The notes below the pieces were generated by a model. That model was not told where the DNA came from, did not search any database, and was given only the letters and a program-made list of their open reading frames with translations. A program made the translations under genes and the position numbers. A stretch of DNA of 64,000 nt from JAXGYX01 sp964487355 (GTDB taxonomy: Bacteria > Bacillota > Clostridia > Saccharofermentanales > Fastidiosipilaceae): positions 38,468 through 102,467 of the forward strand of contig CAZAPS010000003.1 in the NCBI GenBank assembly GCA_964487355.1. Direction: 5' to 3'. Position 1 is the first letter of the stretch, and each line of letters starts with the position of its first letter. Shown here piece by piece: positions 1-9,732 of the stretch.

Positions 1-123
1 AAAATCATCGGATTCGCTTTCCTGCTTTATCCGCTTGTTAATTTTGCTCAAAAACAACATGTTTCGCAGTCAGTTGCCTACGTCAGGCAGAACCTACGGT
101 TCTGTCACTTAGGAGAATTATGA
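1..123 (+). CDS. Possible 3' end of an upstream gene (partial)
   Basis: One frame is open from the window edge to a TGA at 121-123, which would overlap the RNase J start as ATGA. A second frame is open to a TAG at 109-111. Neither fragment (about 36-40 residues) is recognisable, so I cannot say which is real, or whether either is. If the first is real, RNase J would be translationally coupled to an upstream gene. Confidence 0.25.
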   Translation, partial: KIIGFAFLLYPLVNFAQKQHVSQSVAYVRQNLRFCHLGEL

Positions 124-2261
124 CAAATCAACCCAAACAACCCAAACAATCAAATCAGCCAAGACAATCCGGCCAATCGCCTTCGGGGCGCAATCGGTCC
201 GGCAAAGCCTCCGGTCAGGCAGGCGGAATTCAAAATCAGTACACCGGCGGCCGAGCCAAGTCTTCAAGAAAGTCCTCAGGGCGGCCGTCCACACGTGGCT
301 CTGACACGGAGACGGGCACTGATCGGCGCAGACAGGATCGGCGAAAAAGTGCCGGGTCCCCTCAACGGACAAGCGGTGCCGACCGCGCCGGTCGGGGCGA
401 CACTCGAGTATGTCAGGCACGCTCCTCCACCGCTAAAAAGGGCTCAGCAACGAGTCGCCGACCCAAGCGTCGTTACAATCAGGAAGTGCCATTGAACCTC
501 ACCAATTTACCCAATTTCTCGCCCCAGCTGTCGCGCGCAAGCCTGCGCTCCGTACAAGGCCAGCCTGTCATTAAGACGAAGAAGAAACGTGGCAAAGCAC
601 TCAAAGTCATTCCGTTGGGCGGGCTTTGCGAAATAGGCAAAAACATGACCCTATATGAGTACGGCAACGATATGATTATTGTCGACATCGGTGTGGCATT
701 TCCTGAAGAGACACAGCCGGGCATCGATTCGGTCATTCCCGATATGACTTATGTGCTCGAAAACCGCAACAAACTGCGTGGCATTTTCCTAACACATGGA
801 CATGAAGACCACATCGGTTCGCTGGCTTATCTGCTCAAGAGTGTGGACGTGCCGGTCTATGGCGGACGCCTGACAATGGAGTTGGTCGACTTCAAAATTG
901 AAGAAAAAGGAATTCGGGGCCGCGCCAATAGTCTGCGCGTCATCCAGGCGGGAGAGAAAATTCGCGCCGGCTGTTTTGAAGTCGAAGCGATTCATGTCAA
1001 CCACAGCATAGCCGACGCTTTTGCCTTCGCGATCGACACTCCGGCCGGCATGTGCATCCATTCGGGAGACTTTAAGATTGACTACACGCCAATCCATGGC
1101 AAGCCCATCGATTTACGTCGTTTCGCCGCCCTTGGCGAAAAAGGCGTCTTACTATTCATGTGCGAAAGCACCAACATTGAACGCGAGGGTTTTTCAAGTT
1201 CTGAAAAGACTGTCGGCGAGGCCTTTTCGAAACACTTTGAGAAAGCCAAAGGTCGCATACTGGTGGCCACATTCTCTTCCAACGTGCATCGCGTACAGCA
1301 GGTGATCACTGCGGCCGAGCAAAATGATCGCAAGGTCGCTCTGGTGGGGCGCAGCATGTTGAACGTCTGCCGGGCCGCGAACAACATTGGATACCTCGAT
1401 ATGAAGCCGGGCACCTTGATCGACGTGGCGGACATCAATCAATATCCGCCCGAGAAATTGGTGATCATCACGACCGGCAGTCAGGGCGAGCCCCTGGCGG
1501 CTCTGACACGCATGGCGTTCTCCGAGCACCGCTTTGTGGAGATCAATTCCTCAGACACGGTCATCATCTCGGCCGCTCCAATTCCGGGCAACGAAAAGCC
1601 GATTTACCGAGTGATCAATGAACTGTATAAACGCGGAGCCAAGGTTGTGTACTCCGACCTTGCGGACATTCACGTCTCCGGACACGCTTATCGCGAAGAA
1701 ATCAAGATATTGCATCAACTCATTCATCCAAAATATTTTCTACCGGGACATGGCGAATATCGTCATCTTTACATGCACGCTCAACTGTCGAACGAGATGG
1801 GTCAACCTTGGAATTCCATTTATCTGTTGAATAATGGTGATATTTTCCAAATCTCACAAGATGACACCGACGAGGCGGGAATCGTGGGTTACGCTCAGGC
1901 GGAGGCGATCATGATCGATGGCGCGCCGGACAGCACCGTCGACACCGAAGTGTTAAATCAAAGAAAAACGTTGTCGGATGATGGCGTGATCACAGTCGCT
2001 CTCGCGGTGGACGTCGCGAGGAAAAGATTGTTGGGCGAACCCGTGGTCCATACGCGTGGCTTTATTTACGAAAAGGACATCGGTTCAATCAATCAGACCA
2101 TCATCAAGCGGGTCAACCAGTTCGTCAACAAGGCGAAACAGTCCGATCAACCTTTCGTGCCGGCGCTCAGGTCGAACGCTTTGCGAAATCAATTGCAAAG
2201 TATTCTATATAGTCACACCCATCGCAGACCGGTGCTGTTGCTTTCAATCATCGAGGTTTGA
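120..2261 (+). CDS. rnj: Ribonuclease J (metallo-beta-lactamase/beta-CASP RNase) with long N-terminal extension
   Basis: RNase J is the endo- and 5'-3' exoribonuclease used in mRNA decay and rRNA maturation in Gram-positive bacteria; it works in the cytosol. The catalytic core starts near residue 160. The zinc motif LTHGHEDHIG lies at about 223-232, and the beta-CASP GHGEYRHL near 541. The first ~155 residues are low-complexity and rich in Gln, Ser, Arg and Lys. Typical RNase J is about 555 residues, so this one (713) carries a basic tail that could bind RNA or partners. The start is supported by AGGAG just upstream of the ATG. The gene is followed within a few bases by a MurE-type ligase on the same strand. 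Whether it is J1-like or J2-like cannot be decided here. Confidence 0.93.
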   Translation: MTNQPKQPKQSNQPRQSGQSPSGRNRSGKASGQAGGIQNQYTGGRAKSSRKSSGRPSTRGSDTETGTDRRRQDRRKSAGSPQRTSGADRAGRGDTRVCQARSSTAKKGSATSRRPKRRYNQEVPLNLTNLPNFSPQLSRASLRSVQGQPVIKTKKKRGKALKVIPLGGLCEIGKNMTLYEYGNDMIIVDIGVAFPEETQPGIDSVIPDMTYVLENRNKLRGIFLTHGHEDHIGSLAYLLKSVDVPVYGGRLTMELVDFKIEEKGIRGRANSLRVIQAGEKIRAGCFEVEAIHVNHSIADAFAFAIDTPAGMCIHSGDFKIDYTPIHGKPIDLRRFAALGEKGVLLFMCESTNIEREGFSSSEKTVGEAFSKHFEKAKGRILVATFSSNVHRVQQVITAAEQNDRKVALVGRSMLNVCRAANNIGYLDMKPGTLIDVADINQYPPEKLVIITTGSQGEPLAALTRMAFSEHRFVEINSSDTVIISAAPIPGNEKPIYRVINELYKRGAKVVYSDLADIHVSGHAYREEIKILHQLIHPKYFLPGHGEYRHLYMHAQLSNEMGQPWNSIYLLNNGDIFQISQDDTDEAGIVGYAQAEAIMIDGAPDSTVDTEVLNQRKTLSDDGVITVALAVDVARKRLLGEPVVHTRGFIYEKDIGSINQTIIKRVNQFVNKAKQSDQPFVPALRSNALRNQLQSILYSHTHRRPVLLLSIIEV

Positions 2262-2297
2262 TTTTTGAAGCACAACAAAGTCAATGAGGGACGCTTC

Positions 2298-3833
2298 ATG
2301 AAACAACTTGGAACCAGGACACACGCCATATCCACCTACGCGGAGGATCTGCGCGCGGATCAACTGCTCACCCACCTCTTTGTGGCTGACGGGTCAGATC
2401 TCGCGCGGATCGAGGTCCGCGCGCTCTCATTTGATTCGCGCGACGTCATGCCGGGGACATTGTTCATCTGCAAGGGTCGGGCGTTCAAAAAGAGCTATCT
2501 TGAGCGCGCGATTGAGGCGGGCGCCGTCGCGTATGTTTCCGAGACGACCTACAACGACTTGGCGATTCCCGGCCTGATTGTCAGCAATGCGCGACTGGCG
2601 ATGGCCACTTTGTCGCGTCGCATGTATAACAATCCACAAAATGAATTGACGCTGATCGGAATCACCGGCACAAAAGGAAAGTCCACGACCACTCGCATGA
2701 TGCAGCAAATCATGAACTGTTGGCAAGAAAAATTGGGTCTGCCGCCGGTCGGCATGATCTCTTCGATCACCTATTTTGACGGAGTCAAAGAGACCGAGGC
2801 GGTGCTGACCACCCCGGAGATCCCTGATCTATATCGCATGTTGCGCACAGGGGTCGAGGAGGGACTGCGTTACTTCATCATTGAGGTCTCCTCGCAAGCA
2901 CTCAAGTACGATCGTCTGGACGGCGTGCGGTTCGCGACGGCCGCTTTCCTCAACATCTCCGAAGATCATATCAGTCCGGTCGAGCACCCCGATTTCGCGG
3001 ATTATCTGGAGTCAAAGCTACGCATCTTCGAGCATAGCGACCGTATGGTTTTCTCGCTGGATACCGGTGAGTCGGCCAAGTTAAAAGAAGCCGCCCGCGG
3101 TATGGAATACCTGACATTTTCTGTCCGGAACAGCGACGCCGACCTCCACTGCGCCGAGATCCAAACCGATGAGGATGGATTGAATCTACTTGTTCGCCAA
3201 ACCAACGCCGACAGCCTCTCTTTGCGAGTCAACATGGCCGGGCGATTCAACGCCGAAAACGCGCTCGCCGCCGTGGCGCTGTCTGATCAGTTGGGGGTGC
3301 CTACGGAATGTGTCCGGCAGGGCCTGGCGGACGCGCGTGCCGATGGGCGAATGGAGATCATCCGTTCCGCGGACGAGCCGATCGCCGTGATCGTTGACTT
3401 CGCCCACAATACCCTTAGTTGGGATTACCTGGCGTCGACTGCCGAAGAGCTGTTTCCGGGTCGTGATCTAATCTATGTCGGCGGAGTCGCCGGAGGGAAA
3501 GCGCTCAACCGCCGCAAGGATCTGGGTCATTTTTTAGGTTCCGGGAAAATCAAGAAGGCCTATTTAACCGCGAGCAATCCGGGACTCGAGCGGACCGAAG
3601 ACATCTGCGCAGAGATCATCAGCCATATCAAACCGACCTCCATCCCCACGGAAATCATCGTCAATCGGGGCGAAGCGATCGCCAAGGCGATTGCGGATAT
3701 TGAAAATCCCACCGTGCTGTTGCTCGCCGGGCAGGGCGCCCACACAAACATGTGGGTTGGAAGAGATTTGGTCAAGCGAAAGAGCGACAGAGAGGTCGCC
3801 ACCGCCGCGCTGAAAAGGCGACGAAAGAAGTAA
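2298..3833 (+). CDS. murE: MurE-type UDP-MurNAc-tripeptide synthetase
   Basis: This is an ATP-dependent Mur ligase that adds the third amino acid to UDP-MurNAc-L-Ala-D-Glu during cytosolic peptidoglycan precursor synthesis. The ATP loop GTKGKST lies at about 124-130, the central ligase domain follows, and the C-terminal domain starts around VDFAHN near 365. Meso-DAP enzymes have DNPR in the C-terminal domain; here the equivalent reads ASNPGLE near 424. The GGDRD/KRP stretch is replaced by GGVAGGK with RRKDLG. That resembles the streptococcal L-Lys type more than the meso-DAP type, so the substrate may be L-Lys or another diamino acid (inference). ATG at 2298 has GAGGG eight bases upstream; a TTG at 2265 would add 11 residues. 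It probably shares a transcript with RNase J. Confidence 0.88.
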   Translation: MKQLGTRTHAISTYAEDLRADQLLTHLFVADGSDLARIEVRALSFDSRDVMPGTLFICKGRAFKKSYLERAIEAGAVAYVSETTYNDLAIPGLIVSNARLAMATLSRRMYNNPQNELTLIGITGTKGKSTTTRMMQQIMNCWQEKLGLPPVGMISSITYFDGVKETEAVLTTPEIPDLYRMLRTGVEEGLRYFIIEVSSQALKYDRLDGVRFATAAFLNISEDHISPVEHPDFADYLESKLRIFEHSDRMVFSLDTGESAKLKEAARGMEYLTFSVRNSDADLHCAEIQTDEDGLNLLVRQTNADSLSLRVNMAGRFNAENALAAVALSDQLGVPTECVRQGLADARADGRMEIIRSADEPIAVIVDFAHNTLSWDYLASTAEELFPGRDLIYVGGVAGGKALNRRKDLGHFLGSGKIKKAYLTASNPGLERTEDICAEIISHIKPTSIPTEIIVNRGEAIAKAIADIENPTVLLLAGQGAHTNMWVGRDLVKRKSDREVATAALKRRRKK

Positions 3834-3941
3834 AAACGCGCCGCCAAACGTCGAACTCATGTCTGCTGTTCTTTGAGCGCGTATCAGCGCGGCATCCTGC
3901 GCCGAGCCGGTGGATAGATGATCACAGTCACGGCACAAAGC

Positions 3942-3974
3942 AAAAACCTCAGAAGCGACCGCTTCTGAGGTTTT
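3942..3974. terminator. Bidirectional terminator between murE and nrdJ
   Basis: A near-perfect inverted repeat (AAAACCTCAGAAGCG with CGCTTCTGAGGTTTT) has A and T runs on its two flanks. It sits between two convergent genes and can serve both. Confidence 0.85.
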
Positions 3975-3991
3975 ATCATGTCAGCGTCCTG

Positions 3992-6900
3992 TCAAGAGCA
4001 TCCCGTCGTGCTTCCACAGTCCAGACAAACTTTGCAGGTTCCATTTTGCACCATTCGCATACTTGAACAGTTGGGGCAGGTCGAACCATCGTACACGCGC
4101 TCTCCGTGAGCCGCCGCGGCACGTGCGGATTCATGTATGAACGCGCTGCCGAACTCTGTGTTGTCCGGATTGTATTGTTCCGCGCCCAGGCCCAAATCAA
4201 TTTTCTCGCTCATCAGCTCATTGACCGAGATTTGTTCCGCCAGCAACGGGGGCAGCGCTCTGGCGTTGTCTTCCGGCTTAACCTGACAACGACTGAAATC
4301 TCCCAGTTCAATATCAATGATCTTGCTGATCAGGTCAGAAATTGACGTCGCGTACTTGATATAGGGGTGGCGCTGCACAAAGCCATAGGGTTCATATTGT
4401 TGACCACGCAGCATCTTTGAAATGTTATGCGCCGGGATCCGGTACTGCAACATGACCGAAATTGTTTTTGACAAAGAGTTCAGCAGACCCATGATGGTCG
4501 TGCCCTCCCGATCGGTCGTCATGTAAATCTCTGAGATGTCCCCATACTCATTGCGGTTGACTGTCGTGTAGATTTTGATGCTGTCGATCTGCGCCGGATG
4601 GGTATGACCGGAACGAATGCCCTTTAGCTTGCCGCGACGTGATGTCGGACGAGGTTTTGAGATCTCTTCTCTCAAGGTCTTCGCGTAGGTCAGCAAAGCG
4701 GGGTAGGTCAATGAGTTCAAATCAAATTCATCATCGGTGTCGTCCAATGTGATATTCAACGGTTGTGCCTGTTTGGATCCATCTCTATAAAGGGTGATCC
4801 CCTTGACTCCGGTTTTCCATGACTGCAGCAGAACCTCTTTAAAATCATCGACCGTCGCCGAATTGGGAAGATTGACCGTCTTTGAAATCGCTCCGGAAAT
4901 CAAAGGAGTCAGCGCGGCGACCATCAATACATGACCGGATGGACCAATGTAGCGTTCACCTGACCCACAGCGGTTCGCGGTGTCAAAAATCGGGTAATGC
5001 TCCGGCTGTAGATGTGGCGCCCCCTCGATTTTTCCGTCGCTGACTCTGCCGTCTTCCTCACGTCCAATATAGGCGATGATGTCCTCAACTTCTTCCTCCG
5101 AATAATCAAGGTTTTTCAACGCCAAGGCGATAACCGGATTGGTCAGCGTCATGAAACCGCCACCCGAAAGCTTCTTATAGACAATGTGAGAAAAGAATGG
5201 CTCGACACTGGTCGCGCCGCAGTCCATCGCGAAGGAAATGGTTCCTGTTGGAGCCATCACACTGACCTGCGCGTTTCGATAACCATGTCGCTCACCCAGC
5301 TCGACTGCGTCTTTCCAACATTCTATCAGGGTCTCGGCGGCCGTTTCCATGCCCAAGGCCTCCAGCAGGATGTGGTTGACCTTGATCGGACGGTAGGTCA
5401 GATCCTCATAGTCCGAATCCAACGCGCCCGCCACTCTCGCGTGGTTGCGTATGACACGATTCATGTGTGGCTTGTTCAACTCATAAAATGGAAAAGGCTC
5501 AGTCTGTTTGGCCATCAGGGCGGACGTGCGGTAGCTCACGCCGGTCAGCAGGCCGACAAGCGCCGACGCCATGGTGCGACCCTGTTCGGAATCATAGGGC
5601 AGCCCCTGAACCATCAACAGCGAAGCAAGGTTCGCCAGACCCAATCCGGTCGTGCGGAAATTATAAGTGCGGCGGGCGATATCTTCGGTCGGAAAATGTC
5701 CCCAGATGATGGAAGCTTCCAGCGCCAATTGAATCAGGCCGATAAAATGCACATAGCCGGCCAGATCAAAAGCGCCGCTGTTCTCGTCATAAAACCCAAA
5801 GATATTAATCGAGGCGAGATTGCAGCTGGTATCGTCAAGAAAGGCGTATTCTCCACATGGGTTTGTGGAATTGAGTTTGTTGTGTGGCGCCCACAATTCA
5901 CCATCCTCACCGGCCGGACAGGTATGCCATTGGTTGAAGGTGTCGGAGAACTGTGGCGCGGGATCGGCGCAGCGCCAGGCTGATTCATTCATCAGATCCC
6001 AAAGCGAGGAGACCTTGACTTCGCGGTTGACCCGGTCGTCGATGCGCCCTCTCAGCTCGATTGTCGCGTCCGGTTCTTCATCCAAATGATCCACTTTATT
6101 CATAAAGTCATCGGAAATACGCAACGAGTTATTGCTGTTTTGTCCCGATACCGTGTTATACGCCTCGCCGTCGATGTCTCCGTCATAGCCCATTTTTGTC
6201 AGAGCCACGACTTTGTCCTCTTCTTTGGCTTTCCAAGTAATGAAGTTCTCAATTTCCGGATGATCGATGTCCAGACAGACCATCTTCGCGGCTCTGCGGG
6301 TGGTGCCGCCTGATTTGATCGCGCCCGCGTTGCGGTCCAACCCTTTCAGAAAACTCATCAGGCCACTGGACACGCCACCGCCGGACAGTTTTTCACCTTC
6401 CGCGCGAATCGTTGAGAAGTTGGTTCCTGTGCCGGATCCACCTTTAAATAACTTTGTTTCGGTCACATACTCCTCAGAAATGGAGTGGGGCCCAAGCAGT
6501 TTGTCTTCAATAGAAAGAATAAAGCAGGCCGACGCTTGAGTCCGGGTATAGTCATCGTCCGACTGCACGACCTTCTTTTTTTCTTTGTCAAAATAATAAT
6601 TTCCACTGTTGCCGCCAACTATTCCATAGGCGCGTTTCAAGCCGGTGTTGAACCATTGTGGTGAATTAGGAGCGAAAAGCTGCGCCAGCAGACCATAGAC
6701 CAGCTCATCGTAAAGGATCTGGCTTTTTTCCCCTTCTTCAATCATTCCCTCGTCGATCAACGCGGCGACCCAAAAATCCACCATGCGATGCGCGACCTGA
6801 CGCATGCTGTACTCACAATCGCGCTCATCACCCGTCCCTCTTTTACGGAAATATTTGCTGGCGATGATGTCACAGGCGGTCTGTGAGTACTGCGCGGGAA

Positions 6901-7063
6901 ACTCAAGGTCCGGCATGTCGACCAGCACACGTCCGGTCTTGTGGTCTTCCAAATGAACCGAGACAACCTTCCAATCAAATAAATCGAACACGGTTTTATC
7001 CGGATAACGGTCAAGTTCCACTGTGTAGTAACGCTTGATCAGATCATTTACCGTCTTGCTCAT
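3992..7063 (-). CDS. nrdJ: Class II (adenosylcobalamin-dependent) ribonucleoside-diphosphate reductase
   Basis: It makes deoxyribonucleotides from ribonucleotides using a radical generated from coenzyme B12, and works with or without oxygen. The protein has 1023 residues. The active-site stretch NPCGE lies near 401-405, and glycine-rich sections such as GGSGTGTNFS and GGTTRRAAK lie before it. The last 28 residues hold several Cys in CPNC and CKVCLDC patterns, the zinc-ribbon-like redox tail found in this family. ATG at 7063 has a perfect AAGGAGGAG; an upstream in-frame start would add 17 residues without better support. The window contains no other ribonucleotide reductase. The cobalt importer at 54-57 kb sits under a B12 riboswitch, which fits a B12-dependent lifestyle. 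Confidence 0.95.
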   Translation of the reverse strand: MSKTVNDLIKRYYTVELDRYPDKTVFDLFDWKVVSVHLEDHKTGRVLVDMPDLEFPAQYSQTACDIIASKYFRKRGTGDERDCEYSMRQVAHRMVDFWVAALIDEGMIEEGEKSQILYDELVYGLLAQLFAPNSPQWFNTGLKRAYGIVGGNSGNYYFDKEKKKVVQSDDDYTRTQASACFILSIEDKLLGPHSISEEYVTETKLFKGGSGTGTNFSTIRAEGEKLSGGGVSSGLMSFLKGLDRNAGAIKSGGTTRRAAKMVCLDIDHPEIENFITWKAKEEDKVVALTKMGYDGDIDGEAYNTVSGQNSNNSLRISDDFMNKVDHLDEEPDATIELRGRIDDRVNREVKVSSLWDLMNESAWRCADPAPQFSDTFNQWHTCPAGEDGELWAPHNKLNSTNPCGEYAFLDDTSCNLASINIFGFYDENSGAFDLAGYVHFIGLIQLALEASIIWGHFPTEDIARRTYNFRTTGLGLANLASLLMVQGLPYDSEQGRTMASALVGLLTGVSYRTSALMAKQTEPFPFYELNKPHMNRVIRNHARVAGALDSDYEDLTYRPIKVNHILLEALGMETAAETLIECWKDAVELGERHGYRNAQVSVMAPTGTISFAMDCGATSVEPFFSHIVYKKLSGGGFMTLTNPVIALALKNLDYSEEEVEDIIAYIGREEDGRVSDGKIEGAPHLQPEHYPIFDTANRCGSGERYIGPSGHVLMVAALTPLISGAISKTVNLPNSATVDDFKEVLLQSWKTGVKGITLYRDGSKQAQPLNITLDDTDDEFDLNSLTYPALLTYAKTLREEISKPRPTSRRGKLKGIRSGHTHPAQIDSIKIYTTVNRNEYGDISEIYMTTDREGTTIMGLLNSLSKTISVMLQYRIPAHNISKMLRGQQYEPYGFVQRHPYIKYATSISDLISKIIDIELGDFSRCQVKPEDNARALPPLLAEQISVNELMSEKIDLGLGAEQYNPDNTEFGSAFIHESARAAAAHGERVYDGSTCPNCSSMRMVQNGTCKVCLDCGSTTGCS

Positions 7064-7141
7064 ATCTCCTCCTTGACATTCACATGGATTCTCGCTTCCA
7101 GAACAACAATCCACTACTGAGTGTATATAAATGTGAATCGA

Positions 7142-7157
7142 ATTACTATATATCGTA
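7142..7157 (-). promoter_or_regulatory. Possible NrdR box in the nrdJ leader
   Basis: On the minus strand the site reads TACGATATATAGTAAT, close to the NrdR consensus ACACWATATATWGTGT in its central part. A much weaker relative lies 21 bases downstream (7121-7136). NrdR commonly represses ribonucleotide reductase genes. The match is partial and could be chance in AT-rich sequence. Confidence 0.3.
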
Positions 7158-7180
7158 TGGCGCTCAAAGACGCAAACTAA

Positions 7181-7208
7181 ATTATATCACTCAAAATTGT
7201 TTCTTCAA
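7181..7208 (-). promoter_or_regulatory. Promoter of nrdJ (extended -10)
   Basis: On the minus strand there is a perfect TATAAT preceded by TGA (extended -10). TTGAAG lies 16 bases upstream as -35. This predicts a leader of about 110 bases before the nrdJ ATG. Confidence 0.6.
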
Positions 7209-7279
7209 GGGTAAAAGGTGTTGACAAAATAGATAAAATATAAACAAGGTGCTCAATATGACATCATTTCAAACAGCGA

Positions 7280-7355
7280 AAAACCCGCGTGAGGGCAGCC
7301 CTCGCGCGGCGCATAATCAAAGCGCCGATAACGCGTGATCGCTACCGGCGCTTTG
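7280..7355 (-). terminator. Tandem hairpins ending the rel transcript
   Basis: Two inverted repeats follow the rel stop. The first is CAAAGCGCCG paired with CGGCGCTTTG (7318-7355). The second is CCGCGCGAGGGC paired with GCCCTCACGCGG, ending in GTTTTT on the minus strand (7280-7310). The second has the form of an intrinsic terminator. The rest of the 335-base gap holds only the nrdJ promoter and leader. Confidence 0.75.
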
Positions 7356-7398
7356 TTTGATGGCCAAGATCTCCTTGCGGAACGCCACGACATTTGAT

Positions 7399-9732
7399 TT
7401 AATTTCCTCTTCTGACCTCGCTGACGTCTTTAATCGCCTTGAGACGCCCAACCACACGCTCGTACTGATTCTGGTCCTGTACCTCGATCCGCATCGTCAG
7501 TTGCGCGCGCAGATCTTTAAACGCCGACATCTGCCCGGACAGAATCGAAACGGATTCCGAGGCGATCGCGTTGGAAATTTCACTGAGCAGGTGCGTGCGG
7601 TCACGCGCGATGATTGTAAGCTCCACTTCATAAGAGGTGCTGAGGTCTTCCTTGTTCCAGGCGACTTCGATCAAACGCGAAGCTCTGCTTGCGTCTTCCT
7701 CACTGAGGGATGAGCTTTCGAGCAGGTTACGAACATTGGGGCAATCTTTGCGGTGCACCGAGACACCATCACTGCGAGTGGTAAAACCGATAATCGGATC
7801 GCCCGGCACCGGATTACAGCAACGTGAAAGTCGCACCAGGCAGTTGTCTACCCCTTTGACCACAATTCCATAGTCATCTTTCACCCGTTCATGTGTCTTT
7901 TTGCGTGTTTGAGAGCGGGTGGAGCGGTCACCGGTCTGTTCCTCGCGCTCGATCATTTGGGCGCCGGCACCCGGACTGTATATGATCTGCCCCGACGGCG
8001 ACAACCGATAGCCCAGATGCGCCCGTTCCGATTCGGGCAGCGATTTGATGTATTCATCACGTAAGCGCGGCACAATCTTGCCGACACTCATGCTTCCATG
8101 GCCTACATTCGCGTACATGTCCTCCAGCGAGTTGAAATTGTACCGTTTGAAAACAACTGTCAAAAACTTATCTTTTAATAGTTGCAGGGAGGTGAAGCCG
8201 GTCCTTTTAATCTCGCGGTCAACCAATTCCTTGCCACGGGCAATGTCTTCATCGCGTGTTTCCCGCTTGAACCAGTGTTTGATTTTATTTTTCGCCGCTC
8301 CACTTTTGACGATGGCAAGCCAGTCCCGCGACGGTCCATGCACTTTATCCGATACAAGAATTTCAACGATCTCGCCGTTTTGCAGCTCATAAGTCAGCGG
8401 CACGATGCGTCCGTTCACCTTCGCTCCATACATGGAATTGCCCACACCCGAGTGGATGGCGTACGCGAAGTCAATTGGGACAGAGCCTTGAGGTAAAGAG
8501 ACAATGTCGTCACGGGGTGTGAACACATAGACATCATCCTCGACCAGTCCGGAGCGCAGCGTCTCCATATACTCGCCGGCGTCTTTCATATCTTTTTGCC
8601 AGTCCAGAAGCTGTCTCAACCAGGCCAGCTTTTTGTCCAGGTTCTCTTCTTCCTCTTTTTTAGGCAACGATCCTTGTTGTTTGTATTGATAATGCGCCGC
8701 GACACCGAACTCCGCCGTCCGATGCATCGCGAATGTTCGAATTTGAACCTCGAAAGCCATGCCTTTGGGTCCAATCACAGTGGTATGCAGCGACTGATAC
8801 ATATTCGCCTTGGGGACAGCGATATAGTCCTTGAACCGTCCGGGCATCGGATGATACATCTCATGCACCAGGCCCAGCACCGCGTAACAGTCCGCCACGG
8901 TGTTCACGATGATGCGGCAGGCGAACATATCATAGATTTGCTCAAGCGATCTATGCTTGATCGTCATTTTTTTGTAAATACTGTAAAAATGCTTCGGGCG
9001 CCCCTCGATTTCGGACTCGATCCCCATATTTTCAATCGCTCGGCTCAGGTCGCTGACGACTTGGTCCAAATAGGCTTCCCGCTCCGATCGCCTTTGGGAG
9101 ATCGCGCCAACCAGCTCATAGTACGCCGTGCTGTTCAAGTAACGAAAGCAAATATCCTCAAGTTCCCATTTCCATTTGTAAATACCGAGTCGATGGGCGA
9201 GGGGGGCGTAGATATCCAGTGTTTCTCTGGATTTGGCTTCCTGCTTGGCGGGTGGGAGGTGTTTCATTGTGCGCATGTTGTGCAGGCGATCGGCCAACTT
9301 AATAATGACGACCCGCACGTCCTTCGCCATCGCCAAAAACATCTTGCGAAAGTTCTCCGCCTGCAGCTCTTCTTTGGAGTGAAAGGACATCTTGTCCAGC
9401 TTCGTGACACCGTCGACCAACGCGGCGATATCAGCGCCAAACGCTTGCTCCAGCTCTTCCATCGTGCTGTCGGTATCCTCTACCGTGTCATGCAGCAAAG
9501 CGGCGCACAAAGTCTGTTCATCCATTTCCAGTTCGGTCAGCAGTTCGGTCACAGCCAATGGATGAATGATATATGGTTCGCCGTTGGCGCGTTTTTGCTC
9601 TTTGTGCGCCTCCAACGCAAACGCGATCGCTTTATCCAGCAAAGCAGTGTCACGGCCGGACGAATACCCCTGGTACGATCGCCGTAGCCGGTCAATGCTC
9701 ATATTGATCATGTTTTGTTCTTTAGTCGTCAA
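7399..9732 (-). CDS. rel: Bifunctional (p)ppGpp synthetase/hydrolase (Rel)
   Basis: It makes and degrades the alarmone (p)ppGpp in response to amino acid starvation, acting at the ribosome. The order of parts is standard: an HD hydrolase domain with HDTVEDTD near residue 80, the synthetase domain at roughly 230-350, a TGS domain at about 390-460, a Cys-containing zinc-finger region and a C-terminal ACT domain. The intact HDxxED motif argues for active hydrolysis. The start is unusual. TTG at 9732 has GGAGAGGG eight bases upstream and overlaps the end of recJ by 11 bases, which suggests translational coupling. ATG at 9750 and TTG at 9786 are in frame but lack a good ribosome binding site. Pairing of recJ and rel is common in Gram-positive bacteria. 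Confidence 0.95.
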   Translation of the reverse strand: MTTKEQNMINMSIDRLRRSYQGYSSGRDTALLDKAIAFALEAHKEQKRANGEPYIIHPLAVTELLTELEMDEQTLCAALLHDTVEDTDSTMEELEQAFGADIAALVDGVTKLDKMSFHSKEELQAENFRKMFLAMAKDVRVVIIKLADRLHNMRTMKHLPPAKQEAKSRETLDIYAPLAHRLGIYKWKWELEDICFRYLNSTAYYELVGAISQRRSEREAYLDQVVSDLSRAIENMGIESEIEGRPKHFYSIYKKMTIKHRSLEQIYDMFACRIIVNTVADCYAVLGLVHEMYHPMPGRFKDYIAVPKANMYQSLHTTVIGPKGMAFEVQIRTFAMHRTAEFGVAAHYQYKQQGSLPKKEEEENLDKKLAWLRQLLDWQKDMKDAGEYMETLRSGLVEDDVYVFTPRDDIVSLPQGSVPIDFAYAIHSGVGNSMYGAKVNGRIVPLTYELQNGEIVEILVSDKVHGPSRDWLAIVKSGAAKNKIKHWFKRETRDEDIARGKELVDREIKRTGFTSLQLLKDKFLTVVFKRYNFNSLEDMYANVGHGSMSVGKIVPRLRDEYIKSLPESERAHLGYRLSPSGQIIYSPGAGAQMIEREEQTGDRSTRSQTRKKTHERVKDDYGIVVKGVDNCLVRLSRCCNPVPGDPIIGFTTRSDGVSVHRKDCPNVRNLLESSSLSEEDASRASRLIEVAWNKEDLSTSYEVELTIIARDRTHLLSEISNAIASESVSILSGQMSAFKDLRAQLTMRIEVQDQNQYERVVGRLKAIKDVSEVRRGN

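Noticed and set aside
5012..5983. Long open frame on the plus strand (323 codons)
   Set aside because: It runs antisense through nrdJ, has no recognisable product or ribosome binding site, and reflects codon bias of the real gene.
7221..7244. Plus-strand TTGACA near TATAAA
   Set aside because: Spacing between the boxes is too short and no plus-strand gene follows.
8596..9687. Long open frame on the plus strand (363 codons)
   Set aside because: Antisense to rel; the translation has no domain and the minus-strand protein is certain.
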